From positions 2,294,001 through 2,358,000 of the forward strand of contig CM057065.1 of the NCBI GenBank assembly GCA_029945375.1: a DNA stretch of 64,000 nt, read 5' to 3'. A model generated the notes under the pieces. That model saw nothing but the letters and a program-made list of their open reading frames with translations. It had not been told where the DNA came from and searched no databases. The position numbers and the translations under genes were made by a program. Origin of the DNA: Agaricus subrufescens. Its lineage: Eukaryota > Basidiomycota > Agaricomycetes > Agaricales > Agaricaceae. Positions 21,801-33,818 of the stretch are shown one piece after another (positions within the stretch are counted from its first letter, which is position 1; the number at the start of each line of letters is the position of its first letter).

Positions 21801-24577
21801 TGAGAGTTCGGAATTCGTTAGCCATAATAGCTTCAAACCTGCGACAAGATCTTATCAGCGACGCTTTTCTTTCAGCTTCTCAGTTTTGACTTACCCATAT
21901 CGCGTAGGCTGGTAAAGAATGTCAAATATCAGAAATCAAATGCTGTGAAGCCATGTTCCATAGTGCTCGCTTACGTTGATATAAGTAATCCAGCGTAAAG
22001 CTCCAATCATCGAAGGTTTGGGGATGGTATAGCCTTTGACGCGTGTCAGATTAAACGTGTTAGGCCACTGGCATAGATAGATCAATTACCGGTGTATATA
22101 GTCATGGCCAAGACGGACACTCCAGCAAAAGTTTGAGCAAGGTCGGCAGTGGCAAAAAGCGAAGCGATGGCTCGGAACCAACCCTTCATCGTAAGGGAGC
22201 TTATATTTAAAAACAGAAGGAAGATGCTGTATACTCGTCAGTGCCGTCCAATACAAGTAAGAAAGATACTTGCAAGAATTGGGCCTGGCACTCATCAGTA
22301 AATGCAGCAGTAGATTGGCTCTAAATACACTCACCCCACTAATTTGAAGACCGGATAGGAAAAAAAGAAGAATGCCGAATATCGTTACGGTGACAAACAT
22401 GACAGGGATATCAACTAAGGTAAGCGCGAGGGCCTCGGTGAAGGGATGGTATAGTGCACCACGCTGGTGGCGAAGAACAATAGGTCGCTGAGAAAATAAT
22501 GCGGGTATTTCAGCCAATGCAGCGAATGCGCAAAAGAGAAGGGCACTGAAAACGAGGAAAATGAGCACCAGGAGGGACAATATCAATATTCGAACCCACT
22601 AGAAAAGGTCTCCTCCTCGAGAAAAGAAAGCGCTAGTTTCTACCGGCATCTTATAGAATACGCTTCCAACAATAAGGCCTTGAAAGATGAAAGAACTGCG
22701 GGAATCGTCGGATTTAGATACCATATACCACGATTTTGGAACTTACCATAAAGTCATGATACTGATTGCCATATTTCCCCAAACAATCTGAGCCCGGCGG
22801 CGGGTAACAGCCGCAATCTGTTGAGACAAACTCAACAGATATGGACTTCGAGAACACGTTTATGTCAGTGATCTTGGAGGCAATGAAAAGGACACACCTT
22901 CTTTTGCTGGCGCGTTTGGCAACTTCCTTACGAGCACTCTGTCTATATGCATTCGCACGTTCAGGTTTGCCCACGAACTTGTCCATATAATCTTGAATTT
23001 CCTGGCTATTCCACTTCCCGAAATCGGAGTTCTTGAAGTACTGAGCGAATTCATCGGCAGTTCTAGGTATGTTTGTTGCACCGCGTCTAGGAATGCGGCC
23101 TTCAGGATCAGTCACGGCTACCAAGAAGTCAGCCGTAGTTTGTCGATTGGCAGGTTCGTATCTGCAGCACAATTACGCTGAGTTCATTGGTGACCGATGT
23201 AGTGCAAACTTACCCCATATCAATGAAATACTGCCTGGCTCTGTCAGCAGGACCAAAATATGCCATTTTTCCTTCATAGATTACGCAAACTTTGTCAAAG
23301 TGCTTGTATAGGGGTTCACCAGCTTGGTAGAGAGAGACTATATTCGTGGTACGGAAAGTATCGGTGGCGATACGAAGTGCCTGAACAAATTCCAGTGCGG
23401 TCGATGCATCGAGACCACGAGTGGAACTAGAAGCAAACTCGTCAGCGGCGACGTTGCGTCGTACTTCAAACACGCTAGATTACTCACTTGTCCCATGAGC
23501 CGATGCAGCTGCGGGCAGCCAGGGATTCCGCAATGGATACACGCTTCTTTTCACCGCCACTTACACCGCGTAACATATGATCACCTACTGGCGTTTTCCG
23601 TGCATGTCGCAAGCCAAATACTGTAGTCAGCACATCTGCCGCCCAATCGACATATTCGCTTCGAGATTCGCCAGTTCGTTGACGCGGGGTACGTGTGGTA
23701 GCTGCAAACTTGATAGTCTGCTCGACAGTCAAGCTAGGGAAGTGGATATCATCTTCGGGGCAGTATTGCACGTCTCCTCGATAATGGCGTTGCAGCTCGG
23801 AGGGGGTAAGGGAATCGTAGTGGACGTCGCCGTGAACGGCGCGGTATTCCTGCCTTCGGTTGGCAATGGTCTTGAGGAAGGTGGTGCAACCCGACCCTGG
23901 CCTTCCCAAAACGACTACGACAAAAACAGTAAAGGAGATGATGACATCACACAAAATTTTGATACACGTACGAAGCATTTCCCCAGGCTTGACCACGCCC
24001 TCAAAGTCAGTCAGGATGTCTCGCACTGGCGGGTGCCGCAGCGACTGGAGGGTGCGGATGTGGTTCATCGGGTTCAGCAGAGAGCCCAACGTGTTCGCGT
24101 ACGAGGCAGATACACCGAGGCCCATAACACGGAGGTTCTTGAAAACCACTCCGAGCTCTCTAGGTTTGAAGTCATTCTCCTCCCGCCTGCCACCACAGTC
24201 AGCACTCTGACCGGCATATAATTCAAAGAAGGGCCGTACTTTAGCACAATTTTACGAAGCGTTTTTGTGAGGTCAAACGGTTTACCGTCTTTTATTCCAA
24301 TAGTCGAGACCGTGTGAGTGCTTGCCGTGTCCAGTGACAGGTCGTGAACAGAGCGGGATTGGCGCCTCAGGGACCTTTCTAGTTCATCAACTCCCTCCGG
24401 GTCGAAGAAATTAACATCAACCGAGGATACTCTTCGGTGGGGAGGCGGGAATTTCGGGGCTTCTAAAGGTTCAGAATCATTGTCTGAGCCATTGGCGTCT
24501 GCGTTTAGGAGGGTAGGGGTCTTGGATTGAGGTATGGACTGAGTTCCCTCAGGTGGGCCCCCAGGTGATAGCGGCAT
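18831..24577 (-). CDS. PDR-type (ABCG, CDR1/PDR5-like) full-size ABC exporter
   Basis: Plasma-membrane efflux pump with the reverse order NBD1-TMD1-NBD2-TMD2, likely exporting drugs, xenobiotics or metabolites. Hand-built model of 25 exons and 1477 aa, in phase throughout: start 24577, stop 18831-18833. NBD1 Walker A is GRPGSGCTT (Cys for the usual Lys, normal in this family), with signature [13 protein letters not shown] and [16 protein letters not shown]2 Walker A is GASGAGKTT, with the degenerate signature [12 protein letters not shown] and [12 protein letters not shown]. The first TMD includes the [15 protein letters not shown] block; the last exon ends in a Lys-rich tail (GKKKKN). Exons 9 (22274-22284, 11 nt), 12 (21895-21908, 14 nt) and 18 (20531-20540, 10 nt) are micro-exons, and the intron after exon 9 starts with GCAAGT. 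The neighbouring oxidases could be functionally linked, but nothing shows it. Confidence 0.93.
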
Positions 24578-27315
24578 TTCTGGAGAGGGTGTGGGGGTTG
24601 TATGGGATGATCATTCAACCGAGTACATGTATACTTATACAAAAGCTGTTTCCGCCCATTTGCTGACACCAAGGGTCATTGTCATGCGCTTCCGATTCAC
24701 CGATTTATTGTGACTCTGATTCGGCAGCGAGCGCGTATCAAGTGATCCCCATCTGTCTATAAACTTAGTAAAGGTTTCGGCCCTCTGGAGTCGCAAGTGG
24801 CTTGGCTTCAGCCCCGTCCAGGCACCGACCAAACCGGAGTTACGACCGATCGCGACCAACGGCGCCCGCAAAACATGCTGACCCCACCGTTGCTGAGTCA
24901 GTCATGAATGAACGTTGCTACCTCGTCTGTTTAATTTCACGTCTCCTAGATGTTTCGCTTCTACTGAGATTGCGAACTTCCAAACTCAATAACACAACAT
25001 CCCGCAGCACTCGACAACCCACTGCTATTGAATGGCTGTCCAGGGAGTGAGAAGGCCACGTTGTAAAGAGGAAACCGAGATCATCAGAGATAGCTAAAAA
25101 TAGAATGATGGTCGGTGATCATGATCAGATGGTGTATAGTCAATGTCTCAGGGTTCTAATTCTAAATCGTGCCGACGGTTTGCGCGTACAAATTTTCCTA
25201 GCTTTCGTCATTACAATCGAACTGTATGGAAAGGCGTAGAAAATGGCGCAAGCACTCCTCAAGAATGACATCGACTGCGGGTGTATAATCACCCTACCCA
25301 ATATAACAACTTGAAAGCGAACCATGTCCGTGGACCATGGTGGTAAAATAGGAATATTTATCCTTCCCCGCACACTTTTCACCCTGATTATCAGTTGGGA
25401 ATTTCAGACCAAAGTAGATGACTTACATAATACATAACACGCAACTATAATCTAATCGAGTACTACCGCGGCCGTCAAGATCTCCGAGCTGCATTTCGAA
25501 TATCCTCAGTGCTTCAACGATGCACTGCCTTTGCCACCTAATAACGTATGACTTTGGCGGCCCGAAAATCTTATCTCAGTAGTCCCTCGCAATTTATAGC
25601 GTGAATGGCCCTTACGGCGTTTCAACAAATCCGGGGTCCGCTCCAATCGTCAATCACCACTACCACCATTGTTGTGTTCTGAGTTACGGACCTCAATCAT
25701 CCTCGATGGTTCGTCTGGTTACATTTTAGCACTCATCTAGGATGTAATATCCACGTGGGACGGAAAATAGCATAACTTGTCTGCGGTCGACGAATCAGTG
25801 ATAATCATCATTTTCGCCGCTAACCATTCTACGAGCTCTCCCGGTCGGTGGTAGAATATCACGAGATAATCTACCGTCCCTTTCAGGGTACGAAACAATT
25901 ACTGTCGAGGGTCGCCCGCCTTGAATTACATACACAGAGATAATGACACCATTCTCTGTTTTCCGTACCACAATGAAAAAACGCAGATATACGACTCCCT
26001 TGGAACTACCCAGGCTGAAATGAGGGGTGGATAGCATAAGCACCTTGCCTAAAGGCGATATATCGGCCCGAAACGTCAATAAAGCCAGGTCTCAGGTGGT
26101 GCTAAGGCAGACATCCCACGTCCGAATTTCGCAATTCTAAGGAAGATGATCGGCGACAAAGTGTCGTTACGTATATTGTGGTAAGCTGTTATATATTTGT
26201 CAGTCGTTTCTACGACGCAGCTTTTCTTGAGATTAGCTTCAAATCCCTCATCCACTGAGAAATTACTAACAATTGAATTTTCAAGCTGACGCCAGTAAGC
26301 TGCCCACTTGGGGCACCACTGACATGACTATTGCGGTACCGAAAAGGACTTCTCGGCACCATTATTTGACTCACATTGAGGTGATTTCGGAGTCACTGGA
26401 AGCATCGCCAGTTTACCGTCTTCTCCATCGACGTTGCTAATTCTGTGAATCAGACTACCACGGAATTCATACTCGGACCTATGTTCGAAAACAGATAACC
26501 GAGCAAACACCGTTCAATTCGATCTGGAAAGCTTGGCATAGGGCGCAATCCAGTGGAAATCCGACAACGACGCGTCCATGGGATATTCCAGTGGCCACAT
26601 CTCAACACCTTAAACATCGCAAACCAGCATTCCGAGAAAAAAAATATTCTTGCCTATACTTAGTATAGCTGGTAAAGAGTGGTCGCCAAACCACAGCCTG
26701 AAATGAGGTCGGTTTACTCTGACTCCTGTCTCCGACGATCACCTCGTGCCATCCAAGTATTCTATCCACAATTACTTCGACTCATCTATCCGCCGCACTC
26801 CGAGTCACCAAAACGGATAGGAAGTCGATATCCGAGTCCGGCGGCCGTGGCCAGCCAGTCGTCTGGTTCCATCACGTGATCAAACTAGTTAATCAACGAT
26901 CATTTGATATTCTGATTCTCATTGCCCTCGAGGCTGCAGGTCGCTCTCTCTACAATTTGGAGGCAGTGCAGAACCATCGACTCAACATCTTCGAAAGCTT
27001 ATTCAGCAATGGTCCTTACAATGACTGTTATGCGTTATATTAGGGACAGGCGACGAAGGCGAGGCTGACGAGGCGATCCCGGAGACTATTGTCAACCTCA
27101 TCTCATAAATGGTATGCAATGCAGCGACCCTATACCGGTAATCATGGAAAGCCGAATTGACCGTAACCCTCGGAAGGGATTTCTCGTAAGTCATATCATA
27201 TTGGGGGGCGCCAAGATACTCAAGTACAGAGTTACTACATAATGACTTATAAAAAAGGAAGCCAGTGAACGTTTCAGCCTTTCCCGATCACATTCCTATA
27301 GATATCAAGGCTGGC
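24578..27315. other. Long intergenic stretch, no gene recognised
   Basis: 2.7 kb between the ABC exporter and the first GFA gene. Only short scattered frames, none with a family motif or coherent splice structure. No terminal inverted repeats or transposase fragments were noticed. It probably includes the exporter promoter. Confidence 0.45.
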
Positions 27316-27897
27316 CTAAGTCATAGCCTGCAATTGAACGGCCCCGTCAACGGGCTTCAAAACGCTCCAGCGATCCTTGACAAACACTATAGGTTCGGAC
27401 AACCGTCAATCAGTGGATTATCTCTCCACAAGAAAACAATCACGTACACTCGGCCTTGATGGGAACATTGGCATACTGTTCAAAGAGACCAGTCTGGACA
27501 GCTTGACCGTCTCCAAAACCTTTAGATTTATGGGTGATGGCGGCCCCACAATTACCACAATAGACGCGAGTGACTGCCATGGTCGAAACGTATGAGTGAC
27601 CCTATTAAAAGCGCAAAATTTGTCAATTACCTGTGTTGCCGCTAGCCGCTGTGGTCTCGTAGTTCTTGGTAGGTCCTGTGATCGTTACGTCCTTCTGAGG
27701 CGCGAGAATGTTGGTGCTGAAAGCACTTCCACTCGTTTGCCTGCAATCAGTGCAATGACACAAGCTCTAGTCATGTACATCACATTTAGCGCTGACAAGT
27801 GATCAGCAGAAGACTGATTATTCACCTGGTCAGGGTACACGTCTCCGGCGATTTCAACCTTGGATTGGCCACAAAGACAGGTTCCGGTGTGAGGCAT
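27316..27897 (-). CDS. GFA/CENP-V domain protein, copy A
   Basis: Small zinc protein of the glutathione-dependent formaldehyde-activating (GFA) fold. Four exons: 27826-27897, 27631-27766, 27448-27573 and 27316-27386, giving 134 aa, the normal family length. The zinc ligands are visible: CLCG near residues 8-11, CHCTDC followed by RQTSGSAF, and YCGNCG. The end has LFVKDRWSVLKPVDGA, as in family members. These proteins are often annotated as glutathione-dependent formaldehyde-activating enzymes, but the activity is not proven for most. All four exons have counterparts in the paralogue at 29852-30471; exon 2 is 136 nt in both and the cumulative phase is the same. Identity strong, substrate unknown. 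Confidence 0.9.
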
Positions 27898-29851
27898 GAT
27901 GTTAAAAATTCAAGGAATTCGAGGTGATAAGAAAAAGCTTTTAGTAGTAGGTGCTAGGCAAGCTGAGTGGATATGGTAGATTTCGCCAACACGAGGGGTT
28001 TATAAGTTATCGAAAGGCTTGGATACTTTAATCCGCATGCCTGGAAGATCTAACTCGCATAGGCTAAGTTTCCAAGTCGGCTGTCTCCGAAGAAAGGGGC
28101 GAAAGGAGCAAAGTGCTGCTTCGGTGTGCTGCTGCTGCGGATCACGAGCGAGCACAGGATGTGGCCGTAGTCCCTATATATACTACTCACATTCATGCTG
28201 TCTCCAGCCCCTAACTTGGGTTAATGTTCTGCTCATGTGAAACAAATAGCACTTCTAGTCTGACCTTATGAAAGTTCTCGCAGTCAGTTAGTCTTCTGAT
28301 ATCTGCACCTTATCCTATCTGAAGGTACCTGTCATCGAGCTTTGCCTTCCTCGACTCTGCAAACTCCATTTTATCTCCGGAAAAAAGTCTTCCATACGGT
28401 GCACCACGCCGCATATCCATATGCCAGTCTCCTTTCAACCGCACCATTCTTTTTCTACCGACAATTTTCGATGTCGGTCAGCGGATATTATATGATCCTC
28501 CATGAAAGGCTTGAGCAATGGGGCTGGTAGTCTTCTCGGGCAGTGCTAAGAAGCTCTTGCGATCAATTCGGACACCAACATACCAATGACATTTTGAGTG
28601 TCATTGCTCAACCATTCTGGCTAAAATGTGGATTCAGGATGTAATTAGAACGTTTCGAAAGTACGGGCTACCTCGATGCGAGTTCCATCCTTATCTAACA
28701 TTTGGTACGTCGTCGAGGGAGCGAGATGATTCTTGAGTAATCGGCAGTATCAATGATAATAGGGAGAAGAGAACCCAGAGAAATGTGAAATGTATGCGTA
28801 TTGCACGTCTGAATATTTACTATGATAGGCCTTTTCAGTACGAAATGGGCTGGGGTCAGTATACACTGGTGAGAGTTGCAGAGTTTCGTCGGATGATGTA
28901 ATGCACTGCTCGGACAAAGGGACTCCATCTAAATATGGTGCACCTAAGGACCACCAATCTTTCATCGTCGTGCTGCCAGCGTACAATTACTGCAGCATCG
29001 GAGTGAAATTAGCCAGGTTGAATTTTAAAAAAATTACCAATAAAAAACATATTTCAATCATCCAATACTTCAAAAGGTATCTGATTCTCACACACCTAAA
29101 TCTCCACCTAACCGTCCTTCTTTAATAAACAAATTCCTCCTCAGTGAATCACTACAACAAAACTGGCCTAACGACCAAATATCATACATTCAAATCCTTT
29201 CTTTCTTTGAGCAAACTCTTGCCTCTTATAGGTATTGTAGTTCATCACCTCGCGGGTACCCATTCAGTACCTTCCAGGTACCTCCTATCCTCCCAACTTT
29301 CCCACCATTCAACGCCACTGCCCACAGTCTGCCCACAATTATAGCTGTGGCGTCTAGGATAATGTGGATGTCATATAGATATAGTAATCTCATCGTGTTC
29401 TCGCCTGTTCGGGTTATATACCTCAAAACGAACATTTTGAATTAGGAAAATCTAGGTACGCAGGTACCCACAAGAATTATTTTAAGTATGCCTCATTATT
29501 TAGATTGTGGCGGAACGATCCTAAGACAGTGATTAGTTCAGTTTAAGCTGAACAAGGCAGTTGATCTGGGGCACCGTAGAGGATTTAGTGAAGGGTTAGA
29601 ACCCTTTCAACAATCCGAGGTTTACTAGGCGGCCTCCATAGCAGCGTAATCTTCTCGAAAATACACAGACAAACTTACACCTATGACAAGAAAGTTTTAC
29701 ACTGTTGTTTTACTAACATTGACATCCAACTTAAGAGCATTCAGACAGGCGCATCACTACAACGTTGCTGGCTATATTAGCTTTTGTATCAAAAAGTAAC
29801 ATGATTCCACATTGTTGAAAATCACAGGCTCAGTTTCATTACGACCATTTC
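27898..29851. other. Spacer between the two GFA genes
   Basis: About 2 kb with no recognised coding sequence. No third GFA copy or fragment with the CHCTDC motif was found. The promoter of copy A lies at its left end. Confidence 0.45.
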
Positions 29852-30471
29852 TCACTTCACAGACAAAGCTCTTTCTATGAAATCCATGTCAGGCATCGCG
29901 TCAATCTGCCTCGCTCCAGGAATACTGGCCAAACCCTCCCAACGGTCCTTCACAAAAACTGCATACAACCACAATCCCTCAGTAAAGTGCACAACGATTG
30001 AACGGCTAAGTCTTTCACTCACGTTCATCAGTGATAGGAATTTTCGCGAAATCAGGGAAGTTTCCGGTTTGGACCGCTCTGAGAGTTGGAGCGAGGGTAG
30101 CCAATGCATGTGCGATCGCACTACCGCAATTCTGACAAAATGTTCTGACCACTAGAAAATTGTACATAAAATTTTTGTGGAGGTGATGTTGGGGAAGAGG
30201 TCAGACCTATGTTTCCATTTCCAACTGTATGAGAGAAATCCTTGACGGGCCCGGTAATTATGATCTTGTCAGCCGGACAGAGAAAGTTGGTGCTCATGGA
30301 GCTTCCACAGCATTGTCTGCAATCCGTACAATGGCAAGTGTACTAATTCCGTACAAATTGTTAGTGTCATGGCCGACATTACTCATAGCATACAGGACAT
30401 ACCTGATGATCGACCGTTGCGTTCAACTCGATTTTGACTTGACCACAGAGGCAGGATCCGTAATGAGGCAT
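29852..30471 (-). CDS. GFA/CENP-V domain protein, copy B
   Basis: Paralogue of the gene at 27316-27897 on the same strand. Exons 30403-30471, 30207-30342, 30023-30151 and 29852-29958 give 146 aa. Zinc-site motifs: CLCG near the start (MPHYGSCLCGQVKIEL), CHCTDCRQCCGSS and FCQNCGS. The C-terminal FVKDRWEGLASIPGARQID is followed by a tail (MDFIERALSVK) longer than in copy A. The extra Cys in RQCC, where copy A has RQTS, may alter metal or thiol chemistry. The gene pair is a local direct duplication about 2 kb apart with intron phases preserved. Function as for copy A, unproven. Confidence 0.88.
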
Positions 30472-30863
30472 TGCGGGAGGATAAGGAACGGTTCTGACTC
30501 GTATGGCACCTCTTTTTATAGTTGAGTTTTACACTTGGGCGATTAATTTGGTGATTTGATCACAAGTTCTATATCTGGTTGCGAAGTGAGCGTGGCTATC
30601 ACTGATTTCGACGATAATATCCCAGGTTTGCGCCATCCCGTCTCACGGCTCGGACAAAGCAGCATTGAATAGTCCCGGTTTGGGAACCTTTACTCTCATG
30701 ACACGCATCAGGTATGTCTAAGATGACAATGATAATTACAAATTCCATGTTGTTTTCGGATCGTCGGTTTGAAAGAAGCATGACATGACGCATATAGGTT
30801 ACAAAAGGTGACAGTGAGTATGAGAAGCCACGACACCCGACTTGAAGAGGTGCGGGAGGGGAT

Positions 30864-31513
30864 CTACAAGGTGAGGTTGTATTCGTACTCGTTGCTCGTA
30901 TTCTGCGCAATCCAAAGAACGACAGCAGAAAGCATCAGGGCCACACTCTGCGACACGTTGGCATACCCGTAGTAAGTATACTGAGGAGAGTAACCAGCCA
31001 ATATATACTTGAGAATCAGGACCGTCTATGGCAATCTCAGTGGTCTCTTTCGAGGACGAAAAAGGCAATTGACATACCACACTCCCAGCGAGACCGCCGG
31101 CCATGAGAGCAAAACCAATGAACAAGATGAGCCTGGCTCTCCACACCGCTCTCGAGTCACCGAAGCCTTCTTCTCCCCTGACTCTGTCCTTATCAATCAT
31201 GTTTATTACTAGGAACCCCAGTAACGAACAGATTCCAGGCACCCAGTCGACAAAGGCGACATGGACGGGTGATTCGTCCTCCCACCGGGGTTTGGCATGT
31301 GCTGACAGCACCGAGGCGTCCAGAAATGTCCAATTGGCCAAGGCAAACTGCAACGAGAGTCAGAAGGCTCCTGCATAGGGGGCAGCGTGGAAGGCGTACG
31401 AGAGCTCCGGCGAGATACACGCCGACGGTGCGGCGGTGCTTGCCAAGGGTGATGTTGGGGCAGGGGTTGTGGCAGACCCTGCGGGGGTCGTAGTCGGCTC
31501 TGGGCAAGGACAT
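30864..31513 (-). CDS. Vps68-like (UPF0220/TMEM50 family) membrane protein
   Basis: Polytopic membrane protein of the UPF0220 family; yeast Vps68 acts with Vps55 in late endosome to vacuole transport. Exons 31400-31513, 31078-31347 and 30864-31025 give 181 aa. The start MSLPRADYDPRRV was chosen as the first in-frame ATG. Family blocks: CPNITLGKHRRTVGVYLAGA, FALANWTFLDASVLSAHAK, FVDWVPGICSLLGFLVINM, LILFIGFALMAGGLAGSV and SVALMLSAVVLWIAQN, so about four membrane segments. It ends in NEYEYNLTL. All introns are in phase 0. The gene lies downstream of the GH43 gene on the same strand with no functional link visible. Confidence 0.9.
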
Positions 31514-32413
31514 CGTGCAGTCTTTCGGGCGCTGCTCGTGGTGTGCGCAGGAGACTGTGGTTACGTGGGGCGTCGCTCAGCATCGTGGGAACCCTGGCCA
31601 AAAGCAGTCACCCACCTGTCAGCTCTTCTTCGGGTTTGCTCCTCACAGGCGAGGCGTAGTCCACCTCGACTTCGGTCTCCACATGCACCTTGATCTCGAT
31701 GGGGCATCTGTACGGCCCTTCGTCGTCGTTTGCCCACAAAAATGACATGCTGCAATGTTCTCGCGCGGTAGGACAGCGTAGTAGGATGTTTCGGGAGCGG
31801 GCGACGATGACTCTGGGAGATGGCGACAGAGAAGATAAAAGAAAAAGTGTAGTGCAGCGTGCTATTCGCCGCGCTATTAGATAGATATGGGCCGAGGATG
31901 ATCTTTGGTGCCGCTGTCAAAGGTTGTTGTGCCCAGTTGATCTTACGACAGCAGGACTGGAGATGATTTTTAATTCGTACGATACTCATGGAATTTTCTG
32001 AAGAAATCGGAAGGAGCCAATGCGTCACCTGGCTCAGCACCCGAAGAAGAAGATACTCGAAAAAGATATCAATCATTGATCGTTAAGAGCTAAGCGATGC
32101 GCCCAGAGCTGCTTGATGAGATCGAAGCCCAAAGGCCAACAGTCAGACCTGCTCACGCCCAATAGCACTGAGCAGCCATTGCACTGCCCACTTCTGGCAC
32201 GCGTTTCTGGTTTTCTGACCAGACTTCTAGCAAACATCTTCGTTAATAGAACTCTCCATAAACTCTCCAAAGCTAGTGGCTTCTTGATTTTCGCACATTT
32301 CCTAGTTCCTCCGGACGCTGATTAAGACAAGCCTCCAAGACATTTCATTTCACTAGAACAAAACTTTCATTCCCAAAGAGACATACGATCACGATTGGTC
32401 AGGGTTACAATTT
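31514..32413. other. Intergenic stretch, no gene recognised
   Basis: 0.9 kb between the Vps68-like gene and the 3' end of the GH43 gene. Overlapping frames at 31561-32270 look like chance: they conflict with each other and match nothing. Confidence 0.45.
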
Positions 32414-33818
32414 TCATTGCTTCAGAACCGTCCCATGTCTGACCACACCACTGAGGCCGGGTAGCGTTTGATACGCCGTCCAGCTGTAAAGGTCGCTTGA
32501 GTCTGAGAAAATATATTTCCCTATTGATTATTTCCGCAATCAGCATTCATCTAACCCGAATGAGCTGATTCCCCAAGGAGCGCTCACCAGAATTAAACCC
32601 ATCAGCATATCTAAGAGGTCGAGGTTTTTTTTAAAAAAAAAAGAAAATTCTCTGTCCGATTAATGGACATCACTCACAAACGGAATCTTCCATCGGGTAA
32701 GACAGTGACACATGGTCCCTCCGCCTGTCCCCACCCCGCAAAATCACCGGTCTGGACAAAAGAGTACGGCCCAGTCAATGAAGACGCTACCGCATGTTCG
32801 ATATGCTTCTGTCCATTAGACTCCGCTTTGGTAAAGATGTGGTATTGATTACTATGAAGATTCAGTCATAAATAACTGAGCCGCAACATGCTCATAACCA
32901 CTTACTTGTGGTACAACGGGAAAGTGTCAATATAACCGAGCCCAGCATTAGATATCCCTGACATCCGGGCAGGACCAGACCACGACTTCAAGGTCGAGTC
33001 GTTTGCTGTAAAAACATACGGAAGGAAAGGGCCATAACTCCCAGTCGAAAGCGATACGATGATGTTGAGCTTGCCAGTTTGGGGATCCTTGAAAAATTCC
33101 TAGTAACCGTTTCAGTTAGACGATAAATTGTGATGACGTATATGACTTTATGAGCATACCGGAGCCCAGGTATTTACAGGGATGATAGTTGATGAAGCTG
33201 TTGAAACCGTTACAAGAAGCTTCCAATTGACGAGGTCGGAACTGCTCTACAAGAGCCGGATGAACACCTTGCAACAGCATAGTAAATTCCGTAGCTTAAC
33301 TTACAGCTATCGCAAAGTTTGTTCCTGTCCAATCGGTAGTATCTTCAACACAAAAACACCTGAGGACTACTGTTTTGACAATTCCATAACAGCAGCGGAC
33401 ATACAAGCGATATAGTATTTCCCACTACGATGCTTATCAATGACATCACCAGCGATTTACACAAGAGAAGACACACATACTCGGTATGCAATATAACGCT
33501 AGGATCTCGGATAAGTCCTGACGGTGGGGTATACGTCGGTCCCTTCAGCAAGTTGAAATTCGTCCCATCATTCGAAGTGTACACATAAAGGTTAGATTCC
33601 GATGCGGAAGTGAAGGCAGTGAAAACGTATGGAGAGGACACGGCCCGTTTGAACATCTCTAATGATATTGATGGACTTGTAGACACGGTCGCGTTGCCCA
33701 CGGCCGGCAGAACCAGACCCCGAGTGAACAATGCAGCCGTGCTAATAAGCACAGCCAAGGTACTAATTCCGAAACCGAACATTTGGGGTAGAGAGATATC
33801 GCGAAGTGTGATGTTCAA
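32414..33818 (-). CDS. Glycoside hydrolase family 43-like protein (five-bladed beta-propeller)
   Basis: Probable arabinanase, arabinofuranosidase or xylosidase-type enzyme. Eight exons: 33481-33818, 33405-33424, 33305-33342, 33160-33246, 32906-33099, 32678-32851, 32588-32610 and 32414-32520, giving 326 aa, in phase. Propeller repeats are visible: SASESNLYVYTSNDG, then LIRDPSVIL (RDP with the candidate base Asp), YYIAYTTDWTGTNFAIA, VNTWAPEFFKD and WGQAEGPCV with the candidate acid Glu. The C-terminal blade is LYADGFNSGKYIFSDSSD and SGVVRHGTVLKQ. Residues about 12-35 (QMFGFGISTLAVLISTAALF) form a signal peptide or signal anchor. The two exons of 20 and 23 nt are short but needed for the family sequence. 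The subfamily, and so the substrate, cannot be told from sequence alone. Confidence 0.85.
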
